Assembly: GCA_031259195.1 (NCBI GenBank)
Contig: JAIRLR010000143.1
Coordinates: 1-10,755, forward strand
Direction: 5' to 3'
Length of the DNA: 10,755 bases
Origin: Streptococcaceae bacterium
GTDB lineage: Bacteria; Bacillota; Bacilli; Lactobacillales; Streptococcaceae
Position numbers and translations under genes: made by a program. The notes below the pieces were generated by a model, which saw only the letters and a list, made by a program, of their open reading frames with translations, had not been told where the DNA came from and ran no database searches. Below, one piece after another: positions 8,344 to 10,755 of this stretch. Within the stretch, counting starts at the first letter, position 1, and every line of letters begins with the position of its first letter.

Positions 8344-8685
8344 GAACATGTTAACTTGTCTCCGTAATCGCGACTTTTTTGGTAATTTTTTGCTTTTCTT
8401 CGTCAAAAGACCTGCCTAAGTTCTTTACGATTTGTTCAAGCTTTGCTTGATTACAAATCGCAAGAAACGAAAGCCTCGATTTAGCACCAACGCGCAGCTT
8501 CCCTGCGTTTCCGGTGAGAGAAAACTTCGTTTTCTTTTATCTGTTACCTAGAAGCTGTACTTCTAGCCTAGAAACGCGTAAAAATTTCTCAAAAAAACCT
8601 GGCAGGTTTACAAGTTGTTTTGAGCTTAATTGATTACAAACTTGGTAAACGCAATCCATCGATAAAGAGACAAGTTAACAGGCTC
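8344..8685 (+). mobile_element. Miniature inverted-repeat element (copy 2) in the ileS leader
   Basis: A 342-bp non-coding element that fills most of the space between the phosphatase gene and ileS. Its ends GAACATGTTAACTTGTCTC (8344-8362) and the inverse of 8667-8685 match at 17 of 19 positions. Flanking triplets are CTA (left) and TTA (right), close to a 3-bp duplication. It contains several perfect hairpins: AGAAAAC/GTTTTCT (8519-8535), CTAGAAG/CTTCTAG (8548-8566) and AAACCTG/CAGGTTT (8595-8609). The 11-bp direct repeat TTGATTACAAA lies at 8447-8457 and 8630-8640. Regions 8372-8457 and 8630-8685 are shared with copy 1. There is no reading frame of note. Strand is nominal. Confidence 0.85.
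8591..8609 (-). terminator. Weak terminator-like hairpin inside copy 2
   Basis: On the minus strand AAACCTG-C-CAGGTTT runs straight into TTTT, giving seven Ts in a row after a short stem. It faces ileS, so it could end transcripts from the phosphatase gene or from the predicted promoter at 8705. The stem is short (about five stable pairs), so strength is doubtful. Confidence 0.35.
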
Positions 8686-8704
8686 TTAAACTGACAAAGT
8701 CGGG

Positions 8705-8745
8705 ATTATAGTAAATATTTGATGTTACGTATATGCGGATATACG
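8705..8745 (-). promoter_or_regulatory. Candidate ileS promoter with overlapping dyad
   Basis: A perfect TATAAT (8710-8705) points toward ileS. No good -35 hexamer sits 16-18 bases upstream; instead that position begins a perfect dyad, CGTATATGCGGATATACG (8728-8745), with 7-bp arms and a 4-base centre. The dyad could be an operator or a weak hairpin after the phosphatase gene; it has no U-tract, so it is a poor terminator. The promoter lies on the far side of copy 2 from ileS, which makes the element part of the transcribed leader. Confidence 0.4.
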
Positions 8746-8761
8746 CTAGTTTACAAAATTT

Positions 8762-10510
8762 TTATCTAGTACACCAAGCAACACCTTCATCTCTCCAACC
8801 ACCAGCAACAGCTGCGTTAACCTCTTCTTTATTTAATGTCCAGAAATGTTCGCCATTGCCAGGATTGTAGGCGCGATAAATTGGAATTGATCCTTCAACC
8901 AACGCATACCACGCAATTCCTTCGTCATTCCAACCAATAGCAACCAAGCTATCACGTTCGTTTGCATTTAATGTGTAGTGATGCGTGCCATCATTTGGAT
9001 TATATAAGCGATATACAGCTACACCACCACTGCCATAGTTAAAAGCAGGCTGCTCGTAATTCCAACCAAGATCAACTAAACACTGAACTTCGTTCCAATC
9101 CATCGTATAATGATGCATTCCACTATTAGGATTGTAAACCCGATAAACAATACTTTCAGCCACAGGTTCGATAATACTTGGTAAAAGTGCAGGTTGAATT
9201 TGTTTTGGTTTAATTACAGGTACCTGTGAAACCGGTCGAGATCTATTAGACGGTGTTGTCGGCCTTTGTGTTGGCGGAGTTTGCAATGTTGATGTTGTAA
9301 AAGCTGGCAGTGGAGGCGGAGTTTGATGAATTATGGTCAGTTGAGGTGTTATCGGCCATCTGGTTGCTATGGTAGGGTCATCATAATCAATAGCTTGAAT
9401 ATCAAAATTTTCATTAACCAGAACAAAGGCAGCTTTACTAGTGCCAAGCCCATAGATATCAGGTGCTCCTAAAGTTGAATAGAATTTTTTTGGACATGAA
9501 TTTCCAAAATCTCCCAATCCGTTAAAAAGATGTGTTAAATGTATTTGATCAGCATTACTAGGATCGTGTCTATGGGCGGCAATCATTCCTGTAAAATTAT
9601 ATGTAGCACAAAAAACTTGAAAGTTTATAAAATTAAAATAGTATCCTTCACCACGACGATTGGGAACAAAACTTGCTCCGTTGTGTGGATCACTCCATGT
9701 AAGGTCTGTTAATATTTGCCACATGTCATCATCAAGTTGATGATAATGTGGGTTCGTTTCATGATTTCTCCATAAATCAACTGGAGCTCTGAGAGTTTGT
9801 AAAACATTAAATCGATTTTGAAGTGTAGGTCCAATTCCACCATGAGCACAAAAATATTTTTGTAAACCATCACGTTTTTTTAATTCGGCAGCCCAAGGTA
9901 GACAATCCATTACCTTTTCAAGATCTTTTTTAATTGCCTTTGCAACAGGTACAGATGTTGAAACATATTTGTTTCTTAAATATGGGATCATAGGTCCCAC
10001 GCCTGCGGTCCAATCCCAATCATGATTTCCCAGCAAGATAAAAACACGATCTGGATTTAATAACCGTTGAACATAAGCATAAATCATAACTTCCAAAGAA
10101 TTACGTCCGCGATCTTTTAAATCGCCTGTTAAAAGGGCAACAGCATTATCAGACAAGGCAGCTTTGATTTGCCTGATAGTTGGTACTAACTGCCCATGAA
10201 CGTCCCCAATAACATGCGCACCTTCTCTTGGAACATTAATCGAGCGCAACATTGGCTGATTACTTTCTTCTCTAAAATAAAGATCACAAACAAAGTGAAT
10301 GTCCGCTTGAGAGGCAATTACTTGGTTAAAAAAAGGATTATTGTTCGTTTCAATATACCCATTTTCATGAATATTTCTACCATATATTTCAATTGTACGA
10401 GCAATTTCTACTAATCTTGTATGTTCGTCATCACTAATAGCTGCTTGTACTAAATTAGCTTTTAACACAAATAGAAAAATTATTCCTAATAATACTTTTA
10501 ACTTTTTCAT
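8762..10510 (-). CDS. Secreted eukaryote-like PPP phosphatase with three DUF5648 repeats
   Basis: A 582-residue protein, probably exported, that should hydrolyse phosphoesters, possibly phosphoprotein. Residues 1-24 form a signal peptide (KK, a hydrophobic core, then VQAA). The PPP domain at about 95-375 has GDVHG 102-106, GDLKDRG 129-135, GNHD 161-164, HGG 223-225, TWSDP 271-275, NRRGEG 284-289 and AAHRH 311-315. The expected metal ligands are thus D103, H105, D130, N162, H223 and H313. A Pro/Thr-rich linker (about 385-452) leads to three repeats starting near 455, 497 and 542, each with Y-R-x-Y-N-P...H-(H/F)-(Y/W)-T...GW...G-(I/V)-A-(F/W). These match DUF5648, a repeat of unknown function found at the ends of secreted Gram-positive proteins. 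The start at 10510 is chosen for its GGAGG site and signal peptide; the in-frame start at 10603 would bury the signal. There is no LPXTG or other visible anchor. Substrate unknown. Confidence 0.85.
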   Translation of the reverse strand: MKKLKVLLGIIFLFVLKANLVQAAISDDEHTRLVEIARTIEIYGRNIHENGYIETNNNPFFNQVIASQADIHFVCDLYFREESNQPMLRSINVPREGAHVIGDVHGQLVPTIRQIKAALSDNAVALLTGDLKDRGRNSLEVMIYAYVQRLLNPDRVFILLGNHDWDWTAGVGPMIPYLRNKYVSTSVPVAKAIKKDLEKVMDCLPWAAELKKRDGLQKYFCAHGGIGPTLQNRFNVLQTLRAPVDLWRNHETNPHYHQLDDDMWQILTDLTWSDPHNGASFVPNRRGEGYYFNFINFQVFCATYNFTGMIAAHRHDPSNADQIHLTHLFNGLGDFGNSCPKKFYSTLGAPDIYGLGTSKAAFVLVNENFDIQAIDYDDPTIATRWPITPQLTIIHQTPPPLPAFTTSTLQTPPTQRPTTPSNRSRPVSQVPVIKPKQIQPALLPSIIEPVAESIVYRVYNPNSGMHHYTMDWNEVQCLVDLGWNYEQPAFNYGSGGVAVYRLYNPNDGTHHYTLNANERDSLVAIGWNDEGIAWYALVEGSIPIYRAYNPGNGEHFWTLNKEEVNAAVAGGWRDEGVAWCTR

Positions 10511-10559
10511 AAACTCCTCCAAAGAAAAAGATAGATAAAAAATAACTAATTTTATTCTA
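10511..10559 (-). promoter_or_regulatory. Extended -10 promoter and ribosome binding site of the phosphatase gene
   Basis: TAGAAT (10559-10554) is preceded by TGG, an extended -10. No clear -35 is seen at the right distance. Transcription would start near 10547, and the short leader ends with GGAGGAG five bases before the ATG at 10510. This supports the downstream start and independent expression of the gene. Confidence 0.5.
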
Positions 10560-10638
10560 CCATTATTTTTCGAGGGATATGTTGTAAATGTACTTGATAA
10601 CACGTCAAACGCATGTAACCGCTACTAAATAAATAATA

Positions 10639-10755
10639 GACCTCTTGCGAAACTAGATCCATGAAAATTGCGAACTGCCTTAACGATTGGCAAGTGTTAG
10701 CTTGACAGAGTTTAGGCAGGACGTACCTACTCGGTGCGTTTCTTTTTTCCTGATA
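10639..10755 (+). mobile_element. Partial repeat element (copy 3) at the right edge
   Basis: From 10666 the sequence repeats the hairpin module of copy 1 almost exactly: 29 identical bases, a shorter tip (six bases instead of nine), then 21 identical bases. It continues beyond the window. The outer sequence differs from copies 1 and 2: instead of GAACCTGTTAACTT it begins with GACCTCTTGCGAAAC near 10639, which looks like the end of a different insertion-element family. It is therefore a mosaic or a related element with other ends. The true boundary cannot be fixed from this window. Confidence 0.55.
10666..10721 (+). repeat. Hairpin-forming module, second copy
   Basis: CTGCCTTAA (10675-10683) pairs with TTTAGGCAG (10711-10719), the same arms as at 5332-5379. 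The tip reads TGTTAG between CAAG and CTTG, so the change relative to the other copy falls in the loop while both arms are kept. Confidence 0.7.

Noticed and set aside
8344..8685. Copy 2 as a CRISPR array or tRNA-like gene because of its many hairpins.
   Set aside because: There are no regularly spaced identical repeats and no cloverleaf; the matching ends and the related copy at 5303-5528 fit a miniature transposable element better.
10511..10603. Upstream in-frame start of the phosphatase at 10603.
   Set aside because: It would add 31 residues before the signal peptide and has no good ribosome binding site; 10510 has GGAGG at the right distance, and the -10 lies between the two starts.

Overview
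The window looks like a low-GC Gram-positive (Firmicutes) chromosome, most likely Lactobacillales or a close relative. The evidence is the minus-strand order rimP-nusA-ylxR-ylxQ-infB, purine-rich GGAGG-type ribosome binding sites, and the character of the proteins (an IF2 with a long Asn/Arg/Gln-rich linker, a NusA with an acidic tail, a 927-residue zinc-binding IleS). I cannot name the genus. All real genes are on the minus strand, so transcription runs from high to low coordinates.

Right end, 10755 to 8690: a partial mobile-element-like repeat (about 10639 onward) precedes a 582-residue secreted protein (8762-10510). It has a signal peptide, a eukaryote-like PPP-type metallophosphatase domain with nearly all catalytic motifs, a Pro/Thr-rich linker and three C-terminal DUF5648-type repeats. 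This is the most unusual gene here; it sits among housekeeping genes and carries its own predicted promoter.

Middle, 8761 to 4622: ileS (5518-8301) and tmk (4622-5287) are each preceded by a short non-coding element with inverted ends. The larger, hairpin-rich copy (8344-8685) fills the ileS leader. The smaller copy (5303-5528) is inserted across the 3' end of ileS, supplies its last codons and stop, and separates it from tmk. The two share left and right parts. The smaller one looks like a deletion derivative across an 11-bp direct repeat, plus an extra hairpin module that recurs at the right edge of the window.

Left, 4630 to 1: a strong predicted promoter overlaps the last codons of tmk. 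A leader with an imperfect intrinsic-terminator-like hairpin follows, then rimP, nusA, ylxR, ylxQ and infB, tightly packed and mostly overlapping or a few bases apart. This is the conserved transcription-elongation and translation-initiation operon: 30S maturation (RimP), elongation and termination control (NusA), two RNA-binding proteins (YlxR/RnpM, YlxQ) and IF2. infB runs off the left edge. The leader hairpin is placed like the NusA-responsive attenuator described for the equivalent Bacillus subtilis operon.
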